A stretch of DNA of 64,000 nucleotides from Rhodobacter sp. (GTDB lineage Bacteria; Pseudomonadota; Alphaproteobacteria; Rhodobacterales; Rhodobacteraceae), in assembly GCA_020250445.1 (NCBI GenBank), contig JADCEF010000023.1, positions 1 to 64,000 of the forward strand. Reading direction: 5' to 3'. Below, piece by piece: positions 9,674 to 19,587 of the stretch. Positions within the stretch are counted from its first letter, which is position 1. Each line of letters begins with the position of its first letter. The notes under the pieces are model-generated. The model was not told the origin of the DNA. It ran no database searches and was given only the letters and a program-made list of their open reading frames with translations. A program made the position numbers and the translations under genes.

Positions 9674-10444
9674 TCAGAAAAAAACTTCGGCTGCCGGAAT
9701 GGCAAGCCGTTCGGTCGGCGTGCGCAGCACCAGCGCGCCGGTGGCATCAATCGTCTCGAAAATCCCTTCCCGTACCGATGCGCCCGTGCGGGCCACAACG
9801 GGCCGGCCAAGACGGGCGGCATGGGCCAGCCAGTCCTGACGCAGCGGGGCAAATCCCTGCGCGCAGAAGGTGCTTTCCCGCCGTGCATAGGCCGGGGCCA
9901 AAGCCGCCAGAAACCTGTCCGGCACAACCCGGATGCCGGTCTCTGCCAGCAGGCTGACGGGGCGCAGCGCGCCGGGTTCCACCAGTCCGGGGTCCGGGGC
10001 CGCGATCAGGTTCACACCAAAGCCGATGGCCAGATGCGACAGGCCGCTACCCTGCCCGGCCCCTTCCAGCAGAATGCCCGCAAGCTTTCCGCCATTCAGC
10101 AGAAGATCATTCGGCCATTTCAGGGTAAAGGCCTGTGGCAAGCCGGTCAGCGCCACGCAGGCATCGCGCAGCGCCAGCGCCGCCACAAAGGACCGCAACG
10201 CAACCAGATCGGGCGGCCCGGCGGGATGCAACAGCAGGGTCGCATGGAAGTTGCCGCGCGGGCTGGACCAGGGCCTGCCCCGGCGGCCCCTGCCCCCGGT
10301 CTGCTCTTGGGCCATGATCCAAAGGGGCGACGTCCCCTCGTCCGCCCGCCGGGCGGCTTCGGCATTGGTGCTGTCGACACGGTCAAGCACCATGCGCCGG
10401 ACGCCATCGGGCCAGCGGTCAGCGGACAAGCGTCTGGGCCGCAA
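9674..10444 (-). CDS. birA: Biotin-[acetyl-CoA-carboxylase] ligase
   Basis: Attaches biotin to the carrier protein AccB; the gene for that target is in this window at 36814. The 256-residue protein carries the biotin-ligase signature [10 protein letters not shown] (residues 50-59) and the [19 protein letters not shown] segment that binds biotinyl-AMP. It lacks the N-terminal helix-turn-helix of bifunctional BirA, so it should be an enzyme only, not a repressor. The start is uncertain: the ATG at 10444 overlaps the end of nuoN by 26 bases, and a shorter protein starting nearer VLDRVDSTN is possible. Confidence 0.92.
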   Translation of the reverse strand: MRPRRLSADRWPDGVRRMVLDRVDSTNAEAARRADEGTSPLWIMAQEQTGGRGRRGRPWSSPRGNFHATLLLHPAGPPDLVALRSFVAALALRDACVALTGLPQAFTLKWPNDLLLNGGKLAGILLEGAGQGSGLSHLAIGFGVNLIAAPDPGLVEPGALRPVSLLAETGIRVVPDRFLAALAPAYARRESTFCAQGFAPLRQDWLAHAARLGRPVVARTGASVREGIFETIDATGALVLRTPTERLAIPAAEVFF

Positions 10445-11852
10445 CCGCTGCGGTCGCCTCGATGCCGAAAAGATTGACGATTCCGATCAGCATCACGGCA
10501 GCGGACCCGACCAGCAGAACCCATTGCACGGCAGGCATCGGCCCGTCGAGCCGGTCGCCGTCCTTGCCGAAATACATGTAGAACACGATCCGCAGATAGT
10601 AGAACGCACCGATCACCGATGCGACCACGCCCAGAACGGCAAGCCAGGCCATGCCGCCATCGACGGCGGCTTTCAGCACATACAGCTTTCCGAAAAACCC
10701 GACGGTCGGCGGCACACCGGCCAGGCTGAACATCAGCACCAGCAGCGCCAGCGCCCGCAGCGGCTCGCGCCGGGAATACATGTTCAGACTGTCGATCGAG
10801 GTGACGGGACGGCCATCCTTTTCCATCGACAGGATGAAGGCGAAGGTGCCGATGTTCATGGTGACATAGATTGCCATATAGATCAGCATCGCCTGCACAC
10901 CCCCGGCCGTGCCCGCGGCCAGACCCAGCAGCGCAAAGCCCATGTGCGAGATCGAGGAATAGGCCATCAGACGCTTGATGTCGCGCTGCCCGATCGCGGC
11001 CACGGCACCCAGAAACATCGAGACAACCGCAAGGGCCGCCACGACCTGCCCCCAGTCGCCCGGGATCGCGCCGAAGGCGTCATGCACAACGCGCCCGAAC
11101 AGGGCCATCGCCGCCACCTTCGGCGCGGTCGCCAGAAAGGCGGTGACGGGCGTGGGGGCCCCTTCGTAGACATCCGGGGTCCACATGTGGAAGGGCGCGG
11201 CAGAGATCTTGAACGCCAGCCCCGACAGCACGAAGACAAGCCCGAACAGCAGGCCAAGGGGAACCTCGCCCGACAGCGTCGACAGGATGCCGGAAAACAG
11301 CGTGGTTCCGGCAAAGCCGTAGACCAGCGACGCCCCATACAGCAGCATCCCCGAAGACAGCGCCCCCAGCATGAAGTACTTCAGGCCCGCCTCGGTGGAC
11401 TTGACGCTGTCGCGGCGCAGCGCGGCGATGACGTAAAGTGCCAGCGATTGCAGTTCCAGCCCCATGTACAGCGTCATAAGATCGCCGGCAGAGACCATCA
11501 GCATCATGCCCACGGTCGCCAGCGCCACCAGCACGGGATATTCAAAGCGCAGAAGATCGCGGCGCTGCATGTAATCGCGGCTCATCGCCAGAACGGCCGC
11601 CGCCGACAGCAGGATCGTGACCTTGGCAAAGCGCGCAAAGGGGTCGTCAATGAACATGCCGCCAAAGGCGGACTGCACGCCGTCGCCCCCTGCCCCGATC
11701 CATACCGCCATCAGAACGAACAGGCCGGATGTGATCCACACCAGCAGGGATGCCGTCTTGTCCTTGCCGGTGGTGACGCCAAACATCAGGGCCGCCATCG
11801 CGCAGAGGGCGATGATCACCTCGGGCAGGACGATCTGGAAATCGGAAGTCAT
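10419..11852 (-). CDS. nuoN: NADH-quinone oxidoreductase subunit N
   Basis: Antiporter-like proton-pumping membrane subunit of complex I, 477 residues with about 14 hydrophobic segments. Recognisable features are the [17 protein letters not shown] glutamate helix, the lysine-containing [22 protein letters not shown] region and the [18 protein letters not shown] helix. The ATG at 11852 (MTSDFQ) was chosen over an upstream open extension because it gives the family length and lies 10 bases after nuoM. Confidence 0.96.
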   Translation of the reverse strand: MTSDFQIVLPEVIIALCAMAALMFGVTTGKDKTASLLVWITSGLFVLMAVWIGAGGDGVQSAFGGMFIDDPFARFAKVTILLSAAAVLAMSRDYMQRRDLLRFEYPVLVALATVGMMLMVSAGDLMTLYMGLELQSLALYVIAALRRDSVKSTEAGLKYFMLGALSSGMLLYGASLVYGFAGTTLFSGILSTLSGEVPLGLLFGLVFVLSGLAFKISAAPFHMWTPDVYEGAPTPVTAFLATAPKVAAMALFGRVVHDAFGAIPGDWGQVVAALAVVSMFLGAVAAIGQRDIKRLMAYSSISHMGFALLGLAAGTAGGVQAMLIYMAIYVTMNIGTFAFILSMEKDGRPVTSIDSLNMYSRREPLRALALLVLMFSLAGVPPTVGFFGKLYVLKAAVDGGMAWLAVLGVVASVIGAFYYLRIVFYMYFGKDGDRLDGPMPAVQWVLLVGSAAVMLIGIVNLFGIEATAAVAAQTLVR

Positions 11853-11862
11853 GGCGCGTCCC

Positions 11863-13401
11863 TTACTGCAAGGCAATCTGCGTCGCCGCCGTGGCGGGCA
11901 GCGCAGCCTGATACCCGGTGACAAGGCTGGCCACCGTTGGTCCGGTGATATCGGTGACAAGGCTTGGATAGATGCCAAGCAGAAGGGTCATGGCAATCAG
12001 CGGCGCGAAAATGGCCTTCTCGCGGGCGGACATGTCGGTGATCGAGCGCAGGCTTTCCTTGATCAGGTCGCCAAAGACGACGCGGCGGTACAGCCACAGC
12101 GCATAGGCCGCCGACAGGATCACGCCCGAGGTCGCAACGGCGGCAACCCAGGTGTTGACCTGAAAGATGCCTGCCAGCGTCAGGAATTCGCCGATGAAGC
12201 CCGACGTGCCGGGCAGGCCGACATTGGCCATGGTGAAGAACATGAACACCAGCGCATAGGCAGGCATCCGGTTGACCAGACCGCCATAGGCATCGATCTC
12301 GCGCGTGTGCAGCCGGTCATAGATGACGCCGACGCACAGAAACAGCGCCCCCGAGATGAAGCCATGCGACAGCATCTGGAAAATCGCACCTTCGACCCCC
12401 TGCTGGTTCGCCGCAAAGATGCCCATGGTCACATAGCCCATATGCGCCACCGACGAATAGGCGATCAGCTTTTTCATGTCGTTCTGCGCCAGTGCCACCA
12501 GGCTGGTGTAGACGATGGCAATCGCACTCAGCCAGAACACCAGCGGTGCCAGCATGTCAGAGGCGACCGGGAACATCGGCAGGCTGAAGCGCAGAAAGCC
12601 GTAGCCCCCCATCTTCAGCAGGATCGCGGCCAGCACCACCGATCCGGCGGTCGGTGCCTGGACATGGGCATCGGGCAACCAGGTATGCACCGGCCACATC
12701 GGCATCTTCACCGCAAAGCTGGCGAAGAAGGCGACAAACAGCAGCGTCTGCAGCCCGCCCAGCACCTGGAACCCGGCGATGTTCAGCGTCTCGGAAGCAA
12801 AATTGTGCCGCAGAAGCTGGGTGATGTCGGTGGTGCCGGCATCAAGATACATGGCGATCATCGCCACCAGCATCAGCACCGATCCCAGGAAGGTGTACAG
12901 AAAGAACTTGAACGCGGCATAGATGCGCTCCTTGCCGCCCCAGATGCCGATGATCAGGAACATCGGGATCAGGCCCGCCTCGAAGAACAGGTAGAACAGC
13001 ACCAGATCCAGCGCGCAGAACACGCCCAGCATCAGCGTTTCCAGCACCAGAAAGGCGATCATGTATTCCTTGACCCGCACCTCGACATCCCAGCAGGCGG
13101 CGATGGTAACGGGCATCAGGAAGGTGGTCAGAAGCACGAACAGCACCGAAATGCCGTCCACGCCCATCTTGTATTGCAGGCCCAGGATCCAGTCATACTC
13201 TTCAACAAACTGAAAGCCGGTGTCGGCAGGATCGAACCCCGTCAGCAGGAACAGCGAGATCAGGAAGGTGGCCGAGGTGGCCAGCAGCGCCAGCCACTTG
13301 GCATTGCGCCGCGCGGCCCCGTCATCGCCGCGCAGGAACAGCGCAAGGATCGCTGCCGCCACAAGCGGAAGGAAGGTGATGATCGACAGAAGGTTTTCCA
13401 T
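11863..13401 (-). CDS. nuoM: NADH-quinone oxidoreductase subunit M
   Basis: Second antiporter-like subunit of complex I, 512 residues. It has many membrane helices, the [18 protein letters not shown] glutamate helix, the [22 protein letters not shown] loop with its conserved lysine context, and [15 protein letters not shown]. Size and motifs are those of a full NuoM. It begins 15 bases after nuoL and ends 10 bases before nuoN. Confidence 0.97.
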   Translation of the reverse strand: MENLLSIITFLPLVAAAILALFLRGDDGAARRNAKWLALLATSATFLISLFLLTGFDPADTGFQFVEEYDWILGLQYKMGVDGISVLFVLLTTFLMPVTIAACWDVEVRVKEYMIAFLVLETLMLGVFCALDLVLFYLFFEAGLIPMFLIIGIWGGKERIYAAFKFFLYTFLGSVLMLVAMIAMYLDAGTTDITQLLRHNFASETLNIAGFQVLGGLQTLLFVAFFASFAVKMPMWPVHTWLPDAHVQAPTAGSVVLAAILLKMGGYGFLRFSLPMFPVASDMLAPLVFWLSAIAIVYTSLVALAQNDMKKLIAYSSVAHMGYVTMGIFAANQQGVEGAIFQMLSHGFISGALFLCVGVIYDRLHTREIDAYGGLVNRMPAYALVFMFFTMANVGLPGTSGFIGEFLTLAGIFQVNTWVAAVATSGVILSAAYALWLYRRVVFGDLIKESLRSITDMSAREKAIFAPLIAMTLLLGIYPSLVTDITGPTVASLVTGYQAALPATAATQIALQ

Positions 13402-13416
13402 GGTGCCTTTCGCCCC

Positions 13417-15645
13417 CTACTCTGCGCCGCCCGACAGCGTCATCCAGGTGACAAGGACCGCAATTCCAAGAACCATGGCGAAGGCATAGGTAAAGACGTA
13501 GCCGGTCTGCGCCCGCCCGGCGAGACGGGTGAAGAAGGGCACGATGCCCAGGGCCACGCCATTGATCGTCCCGTCGATCACCGCGCCATCGCCGCGCTTC
13601 CACAGGAACCCGCCCAGCCATTTCGCGGACCGCACGAAAAGGAACTCATAGACCTCGTCGAAGTACCATTTGTTCAGCAGGAAAAGGTACATGGGGCGCT
13701 GGTTTGCAGCCAGCCTGCCCGGCAGATCGGGGCGGCGGATGTAGAACTGGAACGCCAGCGCCAGCCCCAGGATCATCGCGGCAAAGGGGCTGACTTTGAC
13801 CCAGTCGGGCACGCCATGCGCCTTGTGGATCATCTGGTTGTCCGGGCCGAAGAAAAGCGCCCCCTGAACCGGCGCAGGGCCGGCCTGCGCGTCGGCGGAA
13901 ACGGCCGTGGCCGCCGTCGTGGCCGCGTGGTCTCCGGCCGCAGCCTCGCCCCCGCTCGCTGTCGTGGCCGCGGGGTCATCTGCCACCGCTTCGCCCCCGC
14001 TCGCCGTGGTCGCCGCGTGATCATCTGCCACCGCTTCGCCCCCGCTCGCCGTGGTCGCAGCGTGGTCCTCGGCCGCAGCTTCGCCCGCGGGTCCGTGCCC
14101 GGCCCCGGCATGCTCAATGCCCGCAGGCATGCCGAACCAGCTGCGCACCTTCGCCTCGTCTCCGAAGAACACCTTGTACCACAGCATGCCTGAGAACACC
14201 GCGCCAAGCGCCAGCACAGCCAGCGGGATCAGCATCATCTTCGGGCTTTCACGGGCGTGGTCATGCGCATGGTGATCCCCGCGCGGGGCACCAAAGAACG
14301 TCATGAACATCAGCCGCCAGGAATAGAAGGATGTCATGAAGGCCGCGATCACCAGCAACCAGAAGGCATACTGACTGCCCACATAGGCGCTTTCGATCAC
14401 GGCATCCTTCGACAGAAAGCCCGCGAACCCGATATGCGTCAGCGGAATGCCGACCCCGGTGATCGCCAGCGTGCCGATCATCATCGCCCAGAAGGTCAGC
14501 GGAACCTTCTTGCGCAGACCCCCGTAGTTCCGCATGTCCTGCTCGTGGTGCATCGCATGAATGACCGAACCGGCCCCCAGGAACAGCATCGCCTTGAAAA
14601 AGGCATGGGTGAACAGGTGGAACATCGCCACGGAATAAACGCCCACCCCGGCGGCCACGAACATGTAGCCCAGCTGCGAACAGGTCGAATAGGCGATCAC
14701 GCGCTTGATATCGTTCTGCACCAGCCCGACGGTGGCCGCAAAGAAGGCCGTGCTCGCCCCGATGACGACGATCATCGTCTTGGCATCGGGCGCATATTCA
14801 AAGACCGGTGACATGCGGCAGACCAGAAAGACGCCCGCCGTCACCATGGTGGCGGCATGGATCAGCGCCGACACCGGGGTTGGGCCTTCCATCGCATCGG
14901 GCAGCCAGGTGTGCAGGAACAACTGCGCCGATTTGCCCATTGCCCCGATGAACAAAAGCACACCAATCAGGTTGGCCGCGTTCCAGTCGGCCCACAGAAA
15001 GCGGATACTGGTTTCCGCCAGCACCGGACCGGCGGCAAACACATCGTCAAAGCGCACCGAATCCACCAGAAAGAACAGCGCGAAAATGCCCAAGGCAAAG
15101 CCGAAATCGCCCACCCGGTTGACGATGAAGGCCTTCATCGCGGCGGCATTGGCGCTGGGCTTGCGATAGTAAAAGCCGATCAACAGGTAAGAGGCGACCC
15201 CCACCCCTTCCCAGCCGAAGAACATCTGCACCAGGTTGTCCGCCGTCACCAGCATCAGCATGGCAAAGGTGAAGAACGACAGGTACGCAAAAAAACGCGC
15301 CTTGTAATGCTCGGCATGCTTCCAGTTGTCGTCATGCGCCATGTAGCCAAAGCTGTAGAGATGGACGAGTGCCGAGACCGAGTTGACCACCACCAGCATG
15401 ATCGCCGTCAGCCGGTCCAGCCGGATCGCCCATTCCGCGCCGAGGCTGCCGGAATCGATCCAGCGCATCAGCACGACCTGCTGGGTTTCCCCGTCAAAGG
15501 TCAGGAAGATGATCCAGCTCAGGATTGCCGCCAGAAACACAAGGCCCGTGGCGATGACCTGCCCCGCCGTCTCGCCGATCAGACGCCAGCCGAAGCCGCA
15601 GATCAGCGCACCGATCAGCGGCGCGAAAAGGATGATCGTGGTCAT
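13417..15645 (-). CDS. nuoL: NADH-quinone oxidoreductase subunit L with a repetitive insert
   Basis: Largest antiporter-like subunit of complex I, with the long lateral helix at its C-terminus. The 742 residues include [54 protein letters not shown] and [18 protein letters not shown]. The protein is longer than most NuoL because of an Ala/Thr/Gly/Glu-rich insert at about residues 520-580 made of 15-residue repeats (unit [15 protein letters not shown]). The insert follows [15 protein letters not shown] and precedes [16 protein letters not shown], so it falls in a solvent loop between helices and should not disturb the pump. Confidence 0.97.
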   Translation of the reverse strand: MTTIILFAPLIGALICGFGWRLIGETAGQVIATGLVFLAAILSWIIFLTFDGETQQVVLMRWIDSGSLGAEWAIRLDRLTAIMLVVVNSVSALVHLYSFGYMAHDDNWKHAEHYKARFFAYLSFFTFAMLMLVTADNLVQMFFGWEGVGVASYLLIGFYYRKPSANAAAMKAFIVNRVGDFGFALGIFALFFLVDSVRFDDVFAAGPVLAETSIRFLWADWNAANLIGVLLFIGAMGKSAQLFLHTWLPDAMEGPTPVSALIHAATMVTAGVFLVCRMSPVFEYAPDAKTMIVVIGASTAFFAATVGLVQNDIKRVIAYSTCSQLGYMFVAAGVGVYSVAMFHLFTHAFFKAMLFLGAGSVIHAMHHEQDMRNYGGLRKKVPLTFWAMMIGTLAITGVGIPLTHIGFAGFLSKDAVIESAYVGSQYAFWLLVIAAFMTSFYSWRLMFMTFFGAPRGDHHAHDHARESPKMMLIPLAVLALGAVFSGMLWYKVFFGDEAKVRSWFGMPAGIEHAGAGHGPAGEAAAEDHAATTASGGEAVADDHAATTASGGEAVADDPAATTASGGEAAAGDHAATTAATAVSADAQAGPAPVQGALFFGPDNQMIHKAHGVPDWVKVSPFAAMILGLALAFQFYIRRPDLPGRLAANQRPMYLFLLNKWYFDEVYEFLFVRSAKWLGGFLWKRGDGAVIDGTINGVALGIVPFFTRLAGRAQTGYVFTYAFAMVLGIAVLVTWMTLSGGAE
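13916..14085 (-). repeat. 45-bp in-frame tandem repeat inside nuoL
   Basis: Three full 45-base units (13916-13960, 13961-14005, 14006-14050) and a shorter diverged fourth (14051-14085). Neighbouring units differ at only a few positions. Each encodes a 15-residue block around [11 protein letters not shown], so changes in copy number keep the nuoL frame. The array has no unique spacers and is not a CRISPR. Confidence 0.92.
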
Positions 15646-15648
15646 GCC

Positions 15649-15960
15649 TCAGCCCTTCATCACGTTGACGTCTTCAACATCGATGGTGCCCCGGTTGCGG
15701 AAGAAGCAGACGAGGATGGCAAGGCCGATGGCCGCCTCGGCGGCGGCGACGGTCAGCACGAACATGGTAAAGACCTGCCCCACCAGATCGCCCAGGAAGG
15801 ACGAGAAGGCGACAAAGTTGATGTTGACCGCCAGCAGCATCAGCTCAATCGACATCAGGATCACGATGACATTCTTCCGGTTCAGGAAGATGCCGAAAAT
15901 CCCGATGACAAACAGCGCACCCGCCACCGTCAGGTAATGTTCAAGTCCCACCGTCGCCAT
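15649..15960 (-). CDS. nuoK: NADH-quinone oxidoreductase subunit K
   Basis: Small membrane subunit of complex I, 103 residues with three hydrophobic helices. The conserved glutamates of the proton path are seen in [15 protein letters not shown] and [14 protein letters not shown]. The length equals the family norm. It ends three bases before nuoL. Confidence 0.97.
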   Translation of the reverse strand: MATVGLEHYLTVAGALFVIGIFGIFLNRKNVIVILMSIELMLLAVNINFVAFSSFLGDLVGQVFTMFVLTVAAAEAAIGLAILVCFFRNRGTIDVEDVNVMKG

Positions 15961-16044
15961 CTTTTGTTCCTTGTCAGGCTGTCGCCCTCTGTCATGGTCC
16001 GGCCTGGCCGGAAGCGTCTGTTATCCCGGCGCAGGCCGGGACCT

Positions 16045-16620
16045 TTATTTCTGTGCGCCGGGGCTGTCGGGGTAAAGGCGCTTGCAGCCGCACAGAAGAT
16101 CGAAGCGATCCTTCCGGGTAACCGTCTCGTCTTTCCAATCCGCCGTGAACCGGAAGAAATGCTCGTTCGGGTCGACCTCGGTTATGCCCTTCGCGGCGGC
16201 AAGGTCGACAAGTTCGTGCAGGTCCGCTCCAACAGACAATGACATTGGTGCGTTATCACCTGTGACAGGGCCATAAGAGTAAAACCTGCCACAGGACGTT
16301 TCTATGAACTCGGCCCTGGCGCCCCGCAGAATGGTGACTTCGCGTGTATTGCAATCCGCCAGGAGGACGTGAGACTGCTCTGTGTCCTCCAGAACTTGCT
16401 GAACACGTCCATTACCCAAATCAGTTGCCGGACCCAGTGCAATATCGTCGTATATGCCGGCATTGATGGTTCTGCACTGCCGGTCGACCGCTACGGGTTT
16501 GCTTTGAGCTACCATCTGGGACTTCGTGACACCTTCCCAGACGAAAGTGCAGGCGCTTGCCGCATTGGTCATCGCGTACAAAGCGACGATTGCAGGGCTG
16601 AGGATGGAGGCTCGCATCAC
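16045..16620 (-). CDS. Exported protein of unknown function inside the nuo operon
   Basis: A 191-residue protein with a signal-peptide-like N-terminus ([20 protein letters not shown], probable cleavage after ASA) and several cysteines (SACTF, DRQCRTI, LADCNTR, TSCGRF, LLCGCKR) that could form periplasmic disulfides. I recognise no family. Its start overlaps the nuoJ stop by four bases (ATGA), and 84 bases separate its end from nuoK, so it is translated as part of the operon. It is not a core complex I subunit. Confidence 0.8.
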   Translation of the reverse strand: MMRASILSPAIVALYAMTNAASACTFVWEGVTKSQMVAQSKPVAVDRQCRTINAGIYDDIALGPATDLGNGRVQQVLEDTEQSHVLLADCNTREVTILRGARAEFIETSCGRFYSYGPVTGDNAPMSLSVGADLHELVDLAAAKGITEVDPNEHFFRFTADWKDETVTRKDRFDLLCGCKRLYPDSPGAQK

Positions 16621-17231
16621 AGCCCCTGCCCCGGCTTCACATCCACCAACTCCATCGCCTTGGCCGGATCGCGGTACATCTGGGCCAGCACGTTCTGGCG
16701 CTTGATGTCCTTGCGGTGGCGCAGGGTCAGAACGATGGCCCCGATCATGGCCACCAGCAGGATCAGGCCCGCCGTCTGGAACAGCAGGATGTATTTGTCA
16801 TAGATCAGCAGGCCCAGGGCGCGGGTGTTTTCCACCTGCGCCATGTCGGGCGTCACCGCCTGACGCAGGCCAGGCGCACCGTCCGCCTGCACCCAGGCGC
16901 CGAAGGCCAGCGAAAACTGCATCAGCAGGATCACCCCGATCAGCCCGGCCAGCGGCATGTAACGGGCCATTTCGCCCTTCAACTCGGCAAAGTCGATGTC
17001 CAGCATCATGACAACAAACAAAAACAGCACCGCCACCGCGCCGACATAGACGATGACCAGCAGCATCGCCACGAATTCCGCCCCCAGCAGCACGAACAGC
17101 CCGGCGGCATTCAGGAAGGCCAGGATCAGCCACAGCACCGAATGCACCGGGTTGCGCGCCACCGTCATCAGCAGCCCTGCGGTGACCAGCACCACGGCAA
17201 AGCCGTAAAAGGCGTAATCGGCAACGGTCAT
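16617..17231 (-). CDS. nuoJ: NADH-quinone oxidoreductase subunit J
   Basis: Membrane subunit of complex I, 204 residues with five hydrophobic segments. The [20 protein letters not shown] segment with the pi-bulge helix of the E-channel is clear. The frame is open far upstream, but the ATG at 17231 ([10 protein letters not shown]) gives the family start and overlaps the preceding gene's stop as ATGA. Confidence 0.96.
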   Translation of the reverse strand: MTVADYAFYGFAVVLVTAGLLMTVARNPVHSVLWLILAFLNAAGLFVLLGAEFVAMLLVIVYVGAVAVLFLFVVMMLDIDFAELKGEMARYMPLAGLIGVILLMQFSLAFGAWVQADGAPGLRQAVTPDMAQVENTRALGLLIYDKYILLFQTAGLILLVAMIGAIVLTLRHRKDIKRQNVLAQMYRDPAKAMELVDVKPGQGL

Positions 17232-17638
17232 TCGCTTTTCTCCCCGGTCTCGGCAAAGACGCCCTGCGCGGTCTCCAGCGCCCTGGTCATGGCGGGAAGG
17301 CCGCCGAACAGGCTCATCTGCCAGATCACTTCGGCAATCTCGCGCTGGGTCGCCCCCGCCTCCAGCGCGTGGCGGATCGCCAGGCGCAACTGCGGTTCCG
17401 CCTGCGCGCCCAGCACCGTCAGCGCGGCGATGGTCACCAGAAGCCGGGTCTTGGCATCCAGCCCCTCGCGGTTGAAGGTCTTGCCGAACCACAGTTCCAT
17501 CATGTCCTTGGACATGGTCGGGAACATGGCCTCCAGCCCCTTGGCCTGGAAGGTCTCCAGGCCGGGGTTGAAGGCGCGGACCATGTCCTGGCCCTGCTCC
17601 ACCATGGTCTTGAACATCCTGGCGAATTCGTCGGTCAT
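17228..17638 (-). CDS. Carboxymuconolactone-decarboxylase-like (AhpD-fold) protein, cysteine-free
   Basis: A 136-residue alpha-helical protein of the carboxymuconolactone decarboxylase/AhpD fold, recognised from [22 protein letters not shown] and [20 protein letters not shown]. AhpD peroxidases need a CxxC pair in this region, but this protein contains no cysteine, so a thiol-peroxidase role is unlikely; decarboxylase-like or structural roles remain open. It overlaps nuoI at its start and nuoJ at its end, each by an ATGA four-base overlap, and is thus tightly tied to complex I synthesis. Confidence 0.85.
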   Translation of the reverse strand: MTDEFARMFKTMVEQGQDMVRAFNPGLETFQAKGLEAMFPTMSKDMMELWFGKTFNREGLDAKTRLLVTIAALTVLGAQAEPQLRLAIRHALEAGATQREIAEVIWQMSLFGGLPAMTRALETAQGVFAETGEKSE

Positions 17639-18129
17639 CTGTAGGGCGCGTCCAGTTCCAGGTTGCGGGCGATCTCGGTTTCCCAGCGCGCGCCGTTGTC
17701 CAGCAGCTTTTCCTTGGTGTAGAACAGCTCCTCGCGCGTCTCGGTCGAGAATTCGAAATTCGGCCCCTCGACAATCGCATCCACCGGGCAGGCTTCCTGA
17801 CAGAAGCCGCAATAGATGCATTTCGTCATGTCGATGTCATAGCGCGTGGTGCGGCGGCTGCCGTCCTCGCGCGGTTCGGCGTCGATGGTGATGGCCTGCG
17901 CGGGGCAGATCGCCTCGCACAGTTTGCAGGCGATGCAGCGTTCCTCGCCATTGGGATAGCGGCGCAGCGCATGTTCACCCCGGAACCGGGGCGACAGCGG
18001 CCCCTTTTCATGCGGATAGTTCAGCGTGGCCTTTGGCGCGAAGAAATACTTCATCCCCAGGCCAAAGCCCTTGATGAAGTCGAACAGCAGAAAATACTTG
18101 CCCGCGCGGGTCCAGTCGATGCTGCTCAT
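17635..18129 (-). CDS. nuoI: NADH-quinone oxidoreductase subunit I
   Basis: Peripheral-arm subunit of complex I carrying two 4Fe-4S clusters (N6a and N6b). The 164 residues include the two ferredoxin motifs [12 protein letters not shown] and [16 protein letters not shown], all eight cysteines present. Length is typical for alphaproteobacteria. Its start overlaps the end of the preceding small gene as ATGA. Confidence 0.97.
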   Translation of the reverse strand: MSSIDWTRAGKYFLLFDFIKGFGLGMKYFFAPKATLNYPHEKGPLSPRFRGEHALRRYPNGEERCIACKLCEAICPAQAITIDAEPREDGSRRTTRYDIDMTKCIYCGFCQEACPVDAIVEGPNFEFSTETREELFYTKEKLLDNGARWETEIARNLELDAPYR

Positions 18130-18359
18130 TCGCCGCCTCCCAGCTTCCGTTCCAGCCGCTCGACACGCTGGTCGATCTGTCCGATGACGGTTGCCAACCC
18201 GAAAAGCATCGTCTGTTGGCCAAGAAGATCACTGCGCACATCCGAGAATTCAGTGCGGACTTCCTGCTTGAACGCGTCGAGGTCGCCTTTCAAACCGCCG
18301 ATATCCAGTCGGATCAGCCGAAGCTGCTCAAGCACCAGGTTTTCGACATTTTCGTTCAT
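18126..18359 (-). CDS. Small coiled-coil protein between nuoH and nuoI
   Basis: A 77-residue, mostly helical, charged protein ([20 protein letters not shown] start, [13 protein letters not shown] end) with heptad-like spacing of Leu, Ile and Val; no membrane segment and no cysteine. I recognise no enzyme family. The ATG at 18359 lies four bases after the nuoH stop, and the stop overlaps the nuoI start by four bases. Heptads resemble those of short oligomerising proteins; function unknown. Confidence 0.75.
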   Translation of the reverse strand: MNENVENLVLEQLRLIRLDIGGLKGDLDAFKQEVRTEFSDVRSDLLGQQTMLFGLATVIGQIDQRVERLERKLGGGE

Positions 18360-18363
18360 CCCC

Positions 18364-19401
18364 TCAGCCCCCCACTGCCCAGCGCGCCCAGAAGCCGCCC
18401 AGCACCTCGAACTTCGCAAGGAACGCCACCAGCACCACCCAGCCCAGCGACATCGGCAGGAACACCTTCCAGCCGATCCGCATCAGCTGGTCATAGCGGT
18501 AGCGCGGCACGATGGCCTTCACCATGGCGAACAGGAAAAAGAAGAACGCCATTTTCAGCACCATCCACAGCGCGCCGTCCGGCAGGCCGGGAATGGGCGA
18601 CAGCCAGCCGCCAAAGAACAGCAGGCTCATCAGCGCGCACATCAGGAAGATGGCGATGTATTCCCCCGCCATGAACAGAAGATAAGGGGTCGAGGAATAT
18701 TCCACCATGAACCCCGCCACCAGTTCCGATTCGGCTTCCGGCAGATCGAAGGGCGGGCGGTTGGTTTCGGCCAGCGCCGAGATGAAGAACAAAACGACCA
18801 TCGGCAGATGCGGCAGCCAGTACCAGTTCAAAAGGCCAAGGTTGCCGTCCTGCGCCGCCACGATGGCCCCGAAGTTCATCGATCCGGTCGAGATGATGAT
18901 GCCGATGATGATCAGCCCCAGCGACACCTCGTAGGAAATCATCTGTGCGGCAGACCGCAGCGAGCCAAGGAACGGGTATTTGGAGTTGGACGCCCAGCCC
19001 CCCATGATCACGCCATAAACCTCCAGCGAGGACACGGCAAAAACGAACAGGATCGCCACGTTGATGTCCGACAGGACCCAGGTTTCGTTGAACGGGATCA
19101 CCGCCCAGGCCAGGATCGCCAGCACGAAGCTGAGCATCGGGGCCAGAAAGAACATCGGGCGGTCGGCCCCGGCGGGCACCACGATTTCCTTGACGACATA
19201 TTTCAGGGCATCGGCCACCGATTGCAGCAGGCCGAAAGCCCCCACCACATTCGGCCCGCGCCGCATCTGGACGGCCGCCCAGATCTTGCGGTCGCCGTAA
19301 ACCAGAAACAGCAACGAGATCATCACAAAGCCCACGACCAGCAGGCATTGCCCCGCAATCAGCAGGGCAATGCCCGGCCCGGTTTGCAAGAACTCACTCA
19401 T
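18364..19401 (-). CDS. nuoH: NADH-quinone oxidoreductase subunit H
   Basis: Membrane subunit at the quinone chamber of complex I, 345 residues with eight to nine hydrophobic helices. Conserved features include [42 protein letters not shown] and [18 protein letters not shown]. Length is normal. Confidence 0.97.
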   Translation of the reverse strand: MSEFLQTGPGIALLIAGQCLLVVGFVMISLLFLVYGDRKIWAAVQMRRGPNVVGAFGLLQSVADALKYVVKEIVVPAGADRPMFFLAPMLSFVLAILAWAVIPFNETWVLSDINVAILFVFAVSSLEVYGVIMGGWASNSKYPFLGSLRSAAQMISYEVSLGLIIIGIIISTGSMNFGAIVAAQDGNLGLLNWYWLPHLPMVVLFFISALAETNRPPFDLPEAESELVAGFMVEYSSTPYLLFMAGEYIAIFLMCALMSLLFFGGWLSPIPGLPDGALWMVLKMAFFFFLFAMVKAIVPRYRYDQLMRIGWKVFLPMSLGWVVLVAFLAKFEVLGGFWARWAVGG

Positions 19402-19552
19402 GGCGCCCCATTTCCCAAAGCGTCGTCACAGCGTCTTTGTCCCATACCCGCCGCGGTCGCAGACCGCTGCCCGGGGGACCCGCATCGGGCCAAAGGGCAG
19501 GTTGCGCCGCCGCGCCGCTGTAAAGCGCATCTGCGGGCGAAACACCACCCAT
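19394..19552 (-). CDS. Possible 52-residue ORF filling the nuoG-nuoH gap
   Basis: The 186 bases between nuoG and nuoH hold a short frame starting [13 protein letters not shown] and ending LWEMGRHE, whose stop lies inside the first codons of nuoH (8-base overlap, ATGAGTGA). Its amino-acid mix, with acidic residues and tryptophans, looks more protein-like than a 61-residue cysteine- and arginine-rich frame (19398-19583) in the same interval. Third-base GC does not separate the two. Paracoccus and Rhodobacter nuo clusters are known to carry unidentified frames, so a gene here is plausible but unproven. Confidence 0.35.
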   Translation of the reverse strand: MGGVSPADALYSGAAAQPALWPDAGPPGSGLRPRRVWDKDAVTTLWEMGRHE

Positions 19553-19587
19553 CCGCGACAGTTTGCAGCGAAATCAGCGCCACGGGC

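Noticed and set aside
13916-14085. Repeat array considered as a CRISPR
   Set aside because: Units are contiguous with no unique spacers and lie in frame in nuoL.
11617-14193. 858-codon plus-strand open frame antisense to nuoN, nuoM and nuoL
   Set aside because: His/Gln/Arg/Asp-rich translation typical of an antisense frame in GC-rich genes; the opposite strand holds three clear complex I subunits.
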